Of a DNA stretch of 64,000 bases, positions 36,101-45,830 are shown piece after piece. The stretch covers positions 3,879,001-3,943,000 of the forward strand of contig NC_053420.1 in the NCBI RefSeq assembly GCF_016859285.1. The letters are read 5' to 3'. Numbering within the stretch: position 1 is the stretch's first letter; every line of letters begins with the position of its first letter. This DNA comes from Xiphias gladius (taxonomy: Eukaryota; Chordata; Actinopteri; Istiophoriformes; Xiphiidae). Under the pieces are notes generated by a model, which saw nothing but the letters and a program-made list of their open reading frames with translations, searched no databases and was not told where the DNA came from. Position numbers and translations under genes: made by a program.

Positions 36101-37079
36101 TCGCGGGGAGAGAGAGAGAGACAAGTTGAGTCCTCTTCGGTTTAGTGTAATCGCTGTTCCAACAAAACGCAATGCACGGAAGGAATACTAATAATATTCA
36201 TCACACTACGGCAGCATGCCCGTGTTGTCAAGACCGAACTGCACTTCCTGTTTAAACACCAAAAATACACAGAGCTGCCAGAAATTTAGACGCTGCCGGG
36301 ACTGTGTGGTCTGCACAGTAAACCAGACCCCACGAATTACATTCATGGTCCATCCGCACAGGTGTTTTTCGCACACTACGCGTGATCAGACCTCACCTCA
36401 GGACCGTGTGGGCACCTACAGACTGGCTGAGGGCCATCTCCCCGACACTCCTCCAGACTCTCGTTGCACTTGTTTGGGTTCGGACGACCTTCATGTCATC
36501 GTTGTTAGTACCTGAAGCCTGGCGACCTCCGATAATTGCTGAGCGCAGCTCCGCCTCACTGCAGCCCCGGCAGAGGTCCGGTTAGAACAACTCAAAACCC
36601 TTGTGCGTGCCCTCCCGCTTTTATTTCCCCACGAGAAGCTTTAAGGTTCCGAAAATCAGCCACACGTTTACACTGAGACACACATTCAAACTCAACGCTT
36701 CCTGTTTTTTTCTCAGCACCGTTCCATCAAAAGGAAATCCCCTGGTTCCAAAAATTCAACCGGACATACGTAACATTGTTGGGAACATTCGGATCTCCGC
36801 AGGTTCTGCTGAACCGCACTGCAGACGGCTGCTTGTTCAGGGCTGTAGACATAGGTTCGATGCAAGCCTATTTGTATAGCCGCAGTATATAAGCATACCT
36901 GTCCTAATAAATATGGAAATTACTGGTTAATTGTTGATTTTAAAATAAAATTAAAAAAAAAAAAACACCCAAATGTGTTTATTTAAATTGCATTGGAAAT
37001 AAGAGAGAGGACAAGGCAGGAGAGAGCAGTGCAAGGGGGACAAGATAGTAAGGGACAAGGAGAAACCAAGTAAATTAGA

Positions 37080-37581
37080 GAAAATAAAGTAGGCTACAGA
37101 CAACCACTGAGAGAGAGGGTGAAACGGGTGAAACAGAGGAAGGCAAATACAGAGAGACAGGGAGAAAGAATGAAAGAAGGAGAGGTGACTGGTCTCTGTT
37201 AGCAGGGTGAGAGAGAGAGGGAGAGAGAGAGAGGGAGAGAGAGAGACCATTGGTGCCGCAGCGGGACCGACTGTCACACTGTCACACGGACTGTCAGCGG
37301 GGTCGTTACCGGAGAGAGCAGCCGCTACTCGCCGTTTACCGACAGACACAGAGGAGGAAGAAGAGCAGGAGAGAAGAAGAAGAAGGAGCAGGGGGAATCG
37401 TTATATTTGCAGTGGCTGCTGTCGCCTGCGTGTCATCACCTCCACCTGACAGGATCTACTGCCCGTCATCATCTTCACTCCTCTTCATCACCCCTCCTCA
37501 TCATCATCATCATCATCATCGTCACCCTCATCCTCCTCCTCATCTAGACCTCTTCTCCTCTTCCTCCTCTCCTTCATCACC
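37080..37581 (+). promoter_or_regulatory. Likely promoter and 5' UTR of the GRIP-like gene
   Basis: This stretch upstream of the ATG at 37582 has GA-rich runs (37209-37248), CpG-rich sequence (37250-37340), a GAAGAAGAGCAGG tract (37349-37392), and a (TCA)n repeat at 37499-37522 in the presumed 5' UTR. No TATA box is evident. The transcription start is not determinable from sequence alone. Confidence 0.45.
37499..37522 (+). repeat. (CAT)n trinucleotide repeat in presumed 5' UTR
   Basis: About eight CAT/TCA units, about 60 nt before the start codon at 37582. A looser CATCCTCCTCCTCATC tail follows. Confidence 0.85.
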
Positions 37582-37636
37582 ATGCCGGGTTGGCGGAGGA
37601 ACCTCACTTTCTGTCTGCAGCGGATGCACGAGGAAG
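37582..37636 (+). CDS. grip2: GRIP-family first coding exon (palmitoylatable N-terminus)
   Basis: The ATG at 37582 sits in a good Kozak context (CACCATGC). It opens an 18-codon frame, MPGWRRNLTFCLQRMHEE plus one base, ending at AAG|GTAAGA, a textbook donor in phase 1. From memory, the GRIP1/GRIP2 (GRIP, ABP) scaffolds have an alternative first exon of this size and pattern (MxGW, two basic residues, N, and Cys at position 11 followed by LQ) in which Cys11 is palmitoylated. The RRNL...CLQR...E pattern is closer to GRIP2 than GRIP1. The full protein would carry multiple PDZ domains and anchor AMPA receptors at synapses; none of those exons is in the window. Identification rests on a short peptide, so the paralogue is uncertain. 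Only the first exon is present. Confidence 0.55.
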
Positions 37637-37693
37637 GTAAGAGAGCGAGATAAATTGACGTGCACTTATGTTTGCGCTGGCGCGTGAGTGAGC

Positions 37694-37720
<27 letters not shown>
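37694..37720 (+). repeat. (GT)n microsatellite next to CG-alternating DNA
   Basis: About 13 GT units beginning 58 bp after the exon 1 donor. It continues into CGTGCGCGCCCGCGCGTGTG and then CCGCGCGCGG (to about 37756), a purine-pyrimidine alternating stretch. Confidence 0.9.
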
Positions 37721-37724
<4 letters not shown>

Positions 37725-37868
37725 CGCGCCCGCGCGTGTGTCTCCGCGCGCGGACGGCGCGGGTCCCTCGCTGTTTAAATTGGGCTGAAATGTGAGCAGT
37801 TTGTTTGCGGACACAGTTTGAATCTTTGCGGTTTCTGCTTCATGCGTTAAAAGAGTTTTCTGGATCAC

Positions 37869-38013
37869 TAGAAGTGTGTGAGCGCGCGCGCGCCTCGTTT
37901 TCTCATGTGCTCTCTGGGCTGATTGAAGCCTGCAGCACGTAGCGCTGTGTGTTGTTAGAAGTGTGTGAGCGCGCGCGCGCCTCGTTTTCGCATGTGCTCT
38001 CTGGGCTGATTGA
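37869..38013 (+). repeat. Direct duplication, 58-bp unit with period 87
   Basis: The 58-bp segment 37869-37926 (TAGAAGTGTGTGAGCGCGCG ... GGGCTGATTGA) recurs at 37956-38013 with one mismatch (T versus G in TCTCATG/TCGCATG). Similar CTGCAGC-containing sequence follows each copy. Each unit contains a (GC)n alternating tract. Confidence 0.95.
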
Positions 38014-38048
38014 GAAGCACCTGCAGCTTCGGTAATTGTGTTGTTGTT

Positions 38049-38073
38049 GTGTGTGTGTGTGTGTGTGTGTGTG
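38049..38073 (+). repeat. (GT)n microsatellite
   Basis: About 12 units, uninterrupted. Confidence 0.95.
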
Positions 38074-38227
38074 GCGTATGAGTGTGCGTGGACACGCTTG
38101 GTCTGTTGGAGCCGCGCGCTGTGCGCACACGTGTCACCACGGGTTTGTTCCGCCGTTTCAGCAGAGATTGCGCGAGGCTACTGATGCTGGCAGGTCAGGG
38201 TGCGTGTGTGCACGCGCGCGCGACCGC

Positions 38228-38276
38228 GTGTGTGTGTGTGTGTGTGTGTGTGTGAGCGAGAGAGAGAGAGAGAGAG
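38228..38276 (+). repeat. Compound (GT)n(GA)n microsatellite
   Basis: About 13 GT units (38228-38254) are followed at once by about 9 GA units. CACGCGCGCGCGACCGCG precedes it. Confidence 0.95.
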
Positions 38277-38500
38277 CGAGAGGCTGCTGGTCCTGCAGCA
38301 TGAGCACAGGAGCAGGCAGACCGTGATGATGTTGGTCAGCTACAGTGTGCGCGTGCGTGCGTGATGGCGCGTATATGTGAATGTGCGCAGCTGAGAAAGT
38401 GTGTGTGTAACGGAGACAGAAAGGTGTTGACAGCGGGATGGACGAGAGAGTGAGTGAGAGAGAGAGGTTTCTCTCTACATTAATGCCTGATTCTCGACAC

Positions 38501-38533
<33 letters not shown>

Positions 38534-38534
38534 G
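38501..38534 (+). repeat. (GT)n microsatellite
   Basis: About 16 units with one GC interruption. Confidence 0.93.
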
Positions 38535-38959
38535 TTTCTATGTTACCACAGAACTTTTATATTGGCATTTTGTCTGGTTCATTTATTCATTTATTTTTTG
38601 TTTTGTTTTTCTGGGACAAAACCCTTAAATTAATTGTGTGTTTTTAATGTTTTTGGTATTTAAAAAAAAACAAAAAAAACAAACAAAAATCCAGAAATGT
38701 ATGTATTTGTTTAAAAAAGCATCAGAAAATAAAATGAAATAATGAACAAAATCTATGTAAAAACCTGGTTTACACAGTATTTTAAAAAATATAATCATTG
38801 ACTGTTTAGTTTTCCTCATTTTAACCTGCTTAAATGGAATCTCTTGTGGATGTGCAGTGTATGTGTAAAGTCGGAGTGAAATCCAGTCAAAATCAAATGC
38901 CCCCTTCTAAAAAAAGAAAAGCATTGAATTATTACCCACTATATTTGCAGCGATAACAA

Positions 38960-39425
38960 CAGGACATTTGGAGGTGCAGCATAGGGCCTGTTTTTGGACA
39001 CCGCTGTCCACAGTGTGTACGTTTAATCTGGGGCCGTTTTTCATGGTTTGGGCTCGGCCCCTTCGCTCCAGTGACAACAGTGAGCTTTCAATTTTGCCAC
39101 GGACGTTTCTGTGGAAGGCCCTTTTTTCTTTTTCAACGTGGCCATCCCCTGTGCACAAAGCCGGGTCCATAAACGAATGGATTTTCTCAGCTCGGCGTGG
39201 AAGAATTTACACGGAGCCCCGACTTCAACCCCGTCCGACAACTTTGGGATTAACTGGAATACCAGCTGCAAGCCAGGTCTTATCACTCAACATCAGTGGC
39301 TGACCTCACTAATGCTCTTGCGGCTGAATGGGAGCAAATCCCTGGAGCTCCAAGATCTTGTGGAAAGCCTTCTCAGAAGAGTGGCGGCTCTTAGGAATAC
39401 CCAAGGCGTCGAGGGAGATTTTCAG
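38960..39425 (+). mobile_element. Tc1-like DNA transposon relic C
   Basis: Plus-strand fragments in changing frames match the C-terminal half of a fish Tc1 transposase. They are a PFFMVWARPL-type block (39040), a PSPVHKAGSI stretch in the position of the family's NAPVHKA block (39146), and a region that reads close to LTNAL-AAEW-Q-P followed by LVESLLRRVAAL (39300-39400). Frameshifts and stops occur throughout. I could not define terminal repeats, so the boundaries are approximate. Confidence 0.6.
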
Positions 39426-39831
39426 CAGTCACACGGGGTCCAGTGTTCAGGTGCCCACGTTCTGGTCGCGCAGTGTATATAACACTTGCAGTGTCTGGTA
39501 ACAGAGGATAAAAGCAGTATTGCGAATATAGCTGACGCCTTTATTGGACCAGTTAAAAAGAAATGTATCCCATCATTGTTACAGAAAGTTCGAGAGCGCC
39601 TCGTGTGTTCCGGCAGACCCTTTACCTCCTAACCCCGTGGGCCTGTTTATCCCCGGACTGAAAATCCGAACGTGTGTGTGAGGGAAGGAGACAGAGCGCA
39701 CGGCTAAGTCAGAGTCGATGTGCGGGACGGATGCCAGAGCTCGCGAGTGCTGATGCAGGTGTCTGTGTTGGGTGCGAGGCTGTATTCACGGACGTGCGAC
39801 CAAGCCGAAAAGGTTGCTTTGCTCAAGATGA

Positions 39832-39879
39832 GTGTGTGTGTGTGTGTGTGAGTGACAGAGAGAGAGAGAGAGAGAGAGA
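39832..39879 (+). repeat. (GT)n followed by (GA)n
   Basis: About 9 GT units (39832-39850), a short spacer (AGTGACA), then about 11 GA units. Confidence 0.9.
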
Positions 39880-40616
39880 TGGGGTGGCACAGAACAAGAA
39901 TGATGTCTGTGAGAGAGAAGTGCTAGATACAGAGAGAGATTGTGCAAGAATGGTGTTTGCTCATGGTGTTTATGTATGTGAGTGAGAGATGCAGCCTCTA
40001 AATTAGTATGCTGGATACGGAGTGACCCTGCTGTCCAATGATAACTGCCTTATGGACCCATGAGTGGCTGTTTGAGGATGCTAATTGCACAAGTCCTTCA
40101 TTTTTAATGGGGGACACTCCACAGAATGCGCTTGGTATAAAATCTGCGTGTAGGAGGTGAATGCATCCTCTCCTTTGTTTAGCGGCCGATGGCTGCCATT
40201 GAGGTAGGCGCTGAGCCCCCCCCCGGCTGTTCAGTGGCAGAAGGGCAAGTCGTTGCTCCGAGGTTGCGAGCGTGCAGAATGTGAACCTGCCGACGAAGTT
40301 GACCATCAGCAAACCCTCCCATAAAACATGAGTCGGGCCGTAGCCAAGAGACCGACTCAACCTCGATCTGCCCGCTGACGAGCGAAGAATTCATAAAACT
40401 GATCGTTTACTCACATTAACTGACAGATTTGCACAATAACAGTTAACTTTGCTTCGAGTGTTTGCAGCATGTGTGTAATGCAATTCCGGCACCAAGCAGC
40501 ATGACATCGGTGCTCGATGGATTTATAAGCACCTTGGCCACCGCTATGTAACAGTTGTTTTGATCAAAACCTCTCATTCCCCTGTTGAAGGGCAGACATT
40601 GGATAAGCAAGTCAGT

Positions 40617-40618
<2 letters not shown>

Positions 40619-40650
<32 letters not shown>
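40619..40650 (+). repeat. (GT)n microsatellite
   Basis: Sixteen perfect GT units. A purine-rich tract of GA repeats follows at 40755-40890. Confidence 0.95.
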
Positions 40651-40653
<3 letters not shown>

Positions 40654-41611
40654 CCAGGGAGAATGGTTGTGCGTGCGGCACTCATCAATCTCACAGACGA
40701 TGGGGGGGGGGATTTAAGGGTACAAATAATAATGGCCTCAGTAATCTGCATGAAAGATGGGGAAATAGAGGAGGAAGAGAGAATGAGAGAGGACAAAAAA
40801 GGCAAATGAAAAGAGAGACTGAGAGAGAGAGACCTGAGAGAGAAACAGGTAAAAAAGAGAGAGAGAAGCAGAAAGATAGAAGGCCCCGGTTTGGAGTCCT
40901 TATCAGTTGGAGGAGGAGATCCCATTAATCAGGAGACCCGAAGATCAAATAGCGTGCTGGTTATTGGCGCGCAAGCGAGCAGTGGTATGTGCGAGTGTGT
41001 AATAAACTGAGTGTGTGATTGAGCTCCAACCCCAGAAACCACTTTTAGTGAGGCTTAGTTGCGTTATCGCCGATGGCCGGGGGAGAGGAGGGAGAAGACA
41101 GGGCCAGGAGGAGAGGAGGAGGTCAGAGGAGGAGACAGGAAGAGATAAGGGGAGACAGGAGTCAGAGGGGCGGAAACATTTAACATCAGTGGACCATCAG
41201 TGTGTTTATATATGGGCATTAGGATACTTAGCATATGAGACTACTAGTGAGGAAGTGTCCACCAGCCTCGACGCTGGAGGAAGGCTACAACTACAAAAGC
41301 TACACCCAAGATTCATTGTCCTTAGGTGACCTGTATATTACAACATTCAATATGTAATTCACTTACTGGCTATTTATCCTTTATTATTCTGAGAAACGGA
41401 CACCATAATAATCTCGTTCCAGTCTGCACTAATCCGCAACCCTAGCACCTGGTCACTCCTTTCCAAATGTTTCCTAAGTAAAGGAAAATAAAAGGACAGT
41501 CATTTTGAGTAACTGATGAAGCATTTGAGTAATTTATCAAGCAAACATGCCGCACAGCTTCCTCAAACGAGAGCGACTGCCGCTTTTCTCAGTTTTATAT
41601 CATTAGAAACT

Positions 41612-41890
41612 GTCACGGCTGGGAATTGGAAGGGCTCAAACGCACGACTCGGAGATACAGACGAAAAGTTCAAAACCGCAAGCAGGCGGGGATAAACAGG
41701 AGGTGAAGTCGGCAACAGGCAGACGGGAGAGCCAGGCCAAACGAAGGCAAAGGAACGGGCAAAAGGCGAAGTCCAGAAGACAAGCGGGAGGTCAAAACAG
41801 GCGGGCAAAAACAGGCAGGTGAGGCTGGAGAGCTACAGCTGTGGGTGACATGATAGGCAGGGAGTTAGTGCGGGGCGGGTGGGAGTGGCA
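41612..41890. repeat. Probable teleost repeat (unnamed)
   Basis: It begins TGTCACGGCTGGGAATTGG and continues as an A/G/C-rich, T-poor block (CAGGCGGGGATAAACAGGAG, AGACAAGCGGGAGGTCAAAA) down to GGTGAGGCTGG. Style and start resemble frequent fish repeats and, loosely, the block at 11335-11890. The family is not assigned. Confidence 0.4.
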
Positions 41891-44800
41891 AGGTCTGAAA
41901 TGACAAGAGAGGGATTCTTGGCAAAGGCAGGCAGAGAATAAATGCATAACGGAATGAATGAACTGTGATAGAAAAAGAATATGTATTAGCTTTAGACTGC
42001 TGTTGGACAAAACAAACAATCTGGAGATTCACTTTTCCCCAATTATGTACTATGATAAGTTCACGATTATACTTTAAGCTCAAATACTACAATGAATCAA
42101 TTCTACAGCACCCCGGAGCCTCCCTGGCCACTGCTGTGAAGAAGACATCCTCCATACGTGTGTGGGACTGAGTTCTAGCATGTTCAGTGTTTCTTTTCTT
42201 TCTTTTTATTTTTTTTTCTACAACTTATCACTGCACCATAGTTACTGCATTGATCAATCCGATACAGAGTCTGACAGCTAACTGACTGAAGGAGCTGGAC
42301 GAGTGCTAAAGGTCAACCTCTAATTCCAAGCTGTCTTTTCACATCACATCGAATTGATCCCCAGGACTCGTGGTTAACTTTTATCCTGTAGTTGTCCTGA
42401 ACCTTTCAACCAGATATTCGAGTTACTCATTGTGTGTAATGGTGATCCAACTGAGAGTTTAAGTTTAATTCCCGTCCAGGCCCCAAACACTTAGTGTCAC
42501 TCAACTAAAATTGTCTATGTGAACAAGGACCGAATACCTTGGTTGGTTGATATAACCGCCCCCACTTCTCCACACTATATCACTGGTGTTAGATGGACAC
42601 GTCTCATATGTTTATATCAGTCATACCTCAGCATATGACAATCAATTTTCCGATGATATATCGATGCCTGAAAATGCCACATGCAGCAGTGGTAAAGGTC
42701 ACGATTGATCCCCACAGCAGCCACTGAATGTCCATGCTGAAATGTTGTCGAGCGAGGCACAGAACTCGCAACTGCTCGCTGACGGTGAGGCGCTCACGAT
42801 GGGAGCACCAACCGCAAGCCGGCGAAGAAAGTGACCCGGTTTTAAATGAAGGGATGAAACGCCGCAAAACAGGAAAAACGATGAAGCTATTTGAGGAGCT
42901 CAGAGTGGCTTTAAATACTATGTGTACGTATGCGCTTGTTCGTAAGAATCCGGATCTCAAATGCTGCAATGCGAGACACACACCAAATGTTCTCTGATAT
43001 CTGATCAGGAGAGGATTTGAATGTGAGACCGCTCTGTGTTATAGTGATCCTCAAAAGGAAGAGAGTGTGTATCCGTCTGATTCTCGAGAATCTGTTGTCG
43101 ATGGAAGATTCTCAAGCATCTGATAGTAGACAGAGGGTGTGTTGAGGGAATTTGTTTGTAAAAGAGTCAAGGTAGCTTATTGTCATTCCGCAGTGTACTT
43201 GTGCAAAGGAGAAGGAAATGGTATTCCTGGTGCTCCGATACCGAAGTGCAGACAACATAATATCTGTGGACGTGTTTTCCTGCGGAGAACATGGCGCTGA
43301 ACTGGCGGCACTGCCTTGGGTGTTGTACACCCTTCAGCTTGTGCATTTGGCCAGTACGCATAAGGTTCAAACCAGTTGGACTTTAAAACTGCTGACCTTT
43401 CGCAGGGTATGCAGGGTACGCACTTGACCAAGAAGCCTAAAAACTTACAAACCCCCCTCTGATTTCCAGAGGAAACACTGTGCAGTGTGGTGGCTTTCCT
43501 TCAGCAGACTTGTATCGCTTCCTGTTTTTGAGCTACACAGTGACGTGTCTGCTCTGAGCTGAGCTCCCTGCACTGACTCTGCCCCGAACCAGAGGAGAGT
43601 GCAGCTCAGGCCGCCTGTCATCTGTAGGTGGCCTAAGGCGCATGGTTTCATCATGTTCTTCCCGGCATTTGGAGAACGTCCTGTGTTCATGCATTTCCTG
43701 AATGTTTTGCACGGGACGAAACACGAGGAATTATTCAAAAGCGTAAATGTGTAATTAGCTATCAATATGGGAGAGACAGGCAGTTTCATTTAAAGGCACA
43801 GCAAAGGGGATGAAGGTAAGGGAATAAGATAAAATGCGTTTGTTTCAGTGGGACGTTTTGTAGAGAATTTTGAATGAAATCTCCTTTCAGTGTCCCAGTG
43901 AGAATCAGCTCCTTAAGCCCTAACCCTGCCAGTGTTACTACCTGAGTTTACCCGAAGAATCTACAGATTACTTCAAAGGTCTAAATTACCCAGTTGAACG
44001 ACGGATAGTTTGTTTGTCAGTGCCTTCACCAAACACACATGTTCCCCGTCCCTAAAAAATGTATGAGCGTGTTCTGATCCGCCACCTCTATGGTAACGGT
44101 CTGGTTAAGTTTAGGCAACTTAAACTACTTAGTTTGGGGGGGGGAAGGGTGTCATGGGGAAGGGAAAGAAGGGGCAGAATGCAAACCACAGTCACGCATT
44201 TTTTGACTCAACAATCCACGCGGACCACCTCCTGAAGAGTGTTGCGACCGCGTAACTGTGTGGTCGCTGTTTTTCGATGGCCACAAAATGATGGTTGTCA
44301 GGAAAACGCAAACACAGGTCGTTTTCAAGTGTTGCTCTTGTAATGTAGACGTGTCATTCAGTGAACTCGGTGGGAAAACGAAGAACGATCAAAGCAAAGG
44401 ATTAGCTGTCCTGACTTTAAGGCCCCAGTATGGGCTCAACCTCCAAGTGGGTCCTCCACTTGTCATAATGCAACTTTCGTTAGGCCCTTGCTGCCTGGCA
44501 GACACCCACGACTGGTCTGTAACAGATGCTTTCCAGTTAAAAGTTTGTGGTCGACGTAACCCTGATGCAATCACCGAGGTCTTTTTTTTTCTTTTCACAA
44601 TCTTCTGTATTTCACAGGTTGAGTAATAATCCCTACGATGAGTAAAATGATCTTCATGTAGATCGTCAGTAAGACTCATTACTGTAAAAAGTAAATAAAG
44701 AGAAATAAATTAAAAACATAATTCAAGCTTATATGAAGTATGATTAGAAAATTTGTGACTTTGGCAGCTCCTAGTGGTCAAAAATGCCCCTACACACAGG

Positions 44801-45112
44801 GGCACAGTAAATATGTATTTATTGCCATGCTAAAAATTTGTCACCAGTCTGCAACACAGCAACACAATTACCATTTCCACCAATGCCATTCAGATAATTT
44901 GACAGATTTCACAGTGTTCTTCCTCGCTACCACGACAGAATGTCGCTCTGTAGGTTAAGGATTTGCTTGATCTGTGAGGTTCAAGGGTTAGAAAACAAAT
45001 GTAAGTGATGGGAAATGTTTCAGTGTCAAATGTTACACGGTGCAACGTATTGTGAGTCCCGCTCTTATTTGTAGCCAGTTTATCTTTAAATTGTAATCTT
45101 GTTAATGTGTTT

Positions 45113-45135
45113 CTTTTTTTTTTTTTTTTTTTTTT
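45113..45135 (+). repeat. Poly-T run
   Basis: About 22 consecutive T, roughly 90 bp upstream of a long (GT)n array. Confidence 0.9.
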
Positions 45136-45220
45136 GGAGCCTGGAAGAAAGGCTGTTACCTTGGTATTTTGTGATGAGAAAACATTCAGAAATGTCCTCA
45201 TTAAAATAGCAGTGGCAAAC

Positions 45221-45225
<5 letters not shown>

Positions 45226-45282
<57 letters not shown>
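45226..45282 (+). repeat. (GT)n microsatellite, about 28 units
   Basis: Uninterrupted, the second longest GT array in the window. Confidence 0.96.
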
Positions 45283-45283
<1 letters not shown>

Positions 45284-45389
45284 TGCGTGTAGAAGGCATG
45301 TAGCCGTAGGTTAGCAGTGGGCGAGAGCGGTAACGCTGTTTCAGTCATAATAGGATCTGACGATGACTCATGCACAGCAAAAACAACAA

Positions 45390-45830
45390 ACGCTCTTCTC
45401 TTCCCTCCTCTCATCATCTCTTCCTCTTTACCGTCTCATCTCAGTCTCCCTTTTCTTCTTTCTTTTCCGAGTCTCCTTTGATTCCTTTCTTTTCTTTTTC
45501 TGTCTTCTCTCTTTTATCGTCTTTCCACCTCCTCGTTTCTTTTTTCTTATCTCATCATGCATCATTCCCCCTCGCATCTTATCTGTTTGCCTCCAGTTGC
45601 TTTACTTTGCTTTTTTGTCTCTTCTTTTTTTTCCCGTCTTGTTTCCTGTCTTCTTCCTGTCTCCTTGCTTCTTCCCACATTTCTGCTGCCTTCTTCTCCT
45701 GTGGCAGCTTATTTTGCCTGCCTCGTACTTAATTTCCTCCTCTCCATTTTTACTACCTCTCTTTTAATCCTTTACTTTTTGATTCTTTTCTATTCTATTT
45801 CTTTCTTATCACTGTATAATAACTCTCCTG
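45390..45830 (+). repeat. Polypyrimidine tract of about 440 bp
   Basis: Nearly all T and C on the plus strand, with repeated TTCC, CTTCTT and TCTC elements. The Leu/Phe/Ser-rich open frames here (up to 134 residues) are composition artefacts. Confidence 0.85.

Larger units (their letters stand above)
31241..37080. other. Intergenic region between two divergent genes
   Basis: I see no supportable gene. It contains a GA tract (31879-31894), imperfect (GT)n arrays (31979-32031 and 32209-32236), a G+C-rich block ending in A21 (32541-32701), a G15 run (33473-33487), a C9 run (33661-33669) and a retroelement tail at about 35990-36100. The 240-residue minus-strand frame at 31612-32334 is created largely by AC repeats coding Thr-His and is not a gene. 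Confidence 0.5.

Noticed and set aside
42628-42981. Minus-strand frame with a short hydrophobic MDIQWLLWGSIVTF segment
   Set aside because: Only one possible membrane segment and no family similarity I can name. A frame on the opposite strand is equally open.
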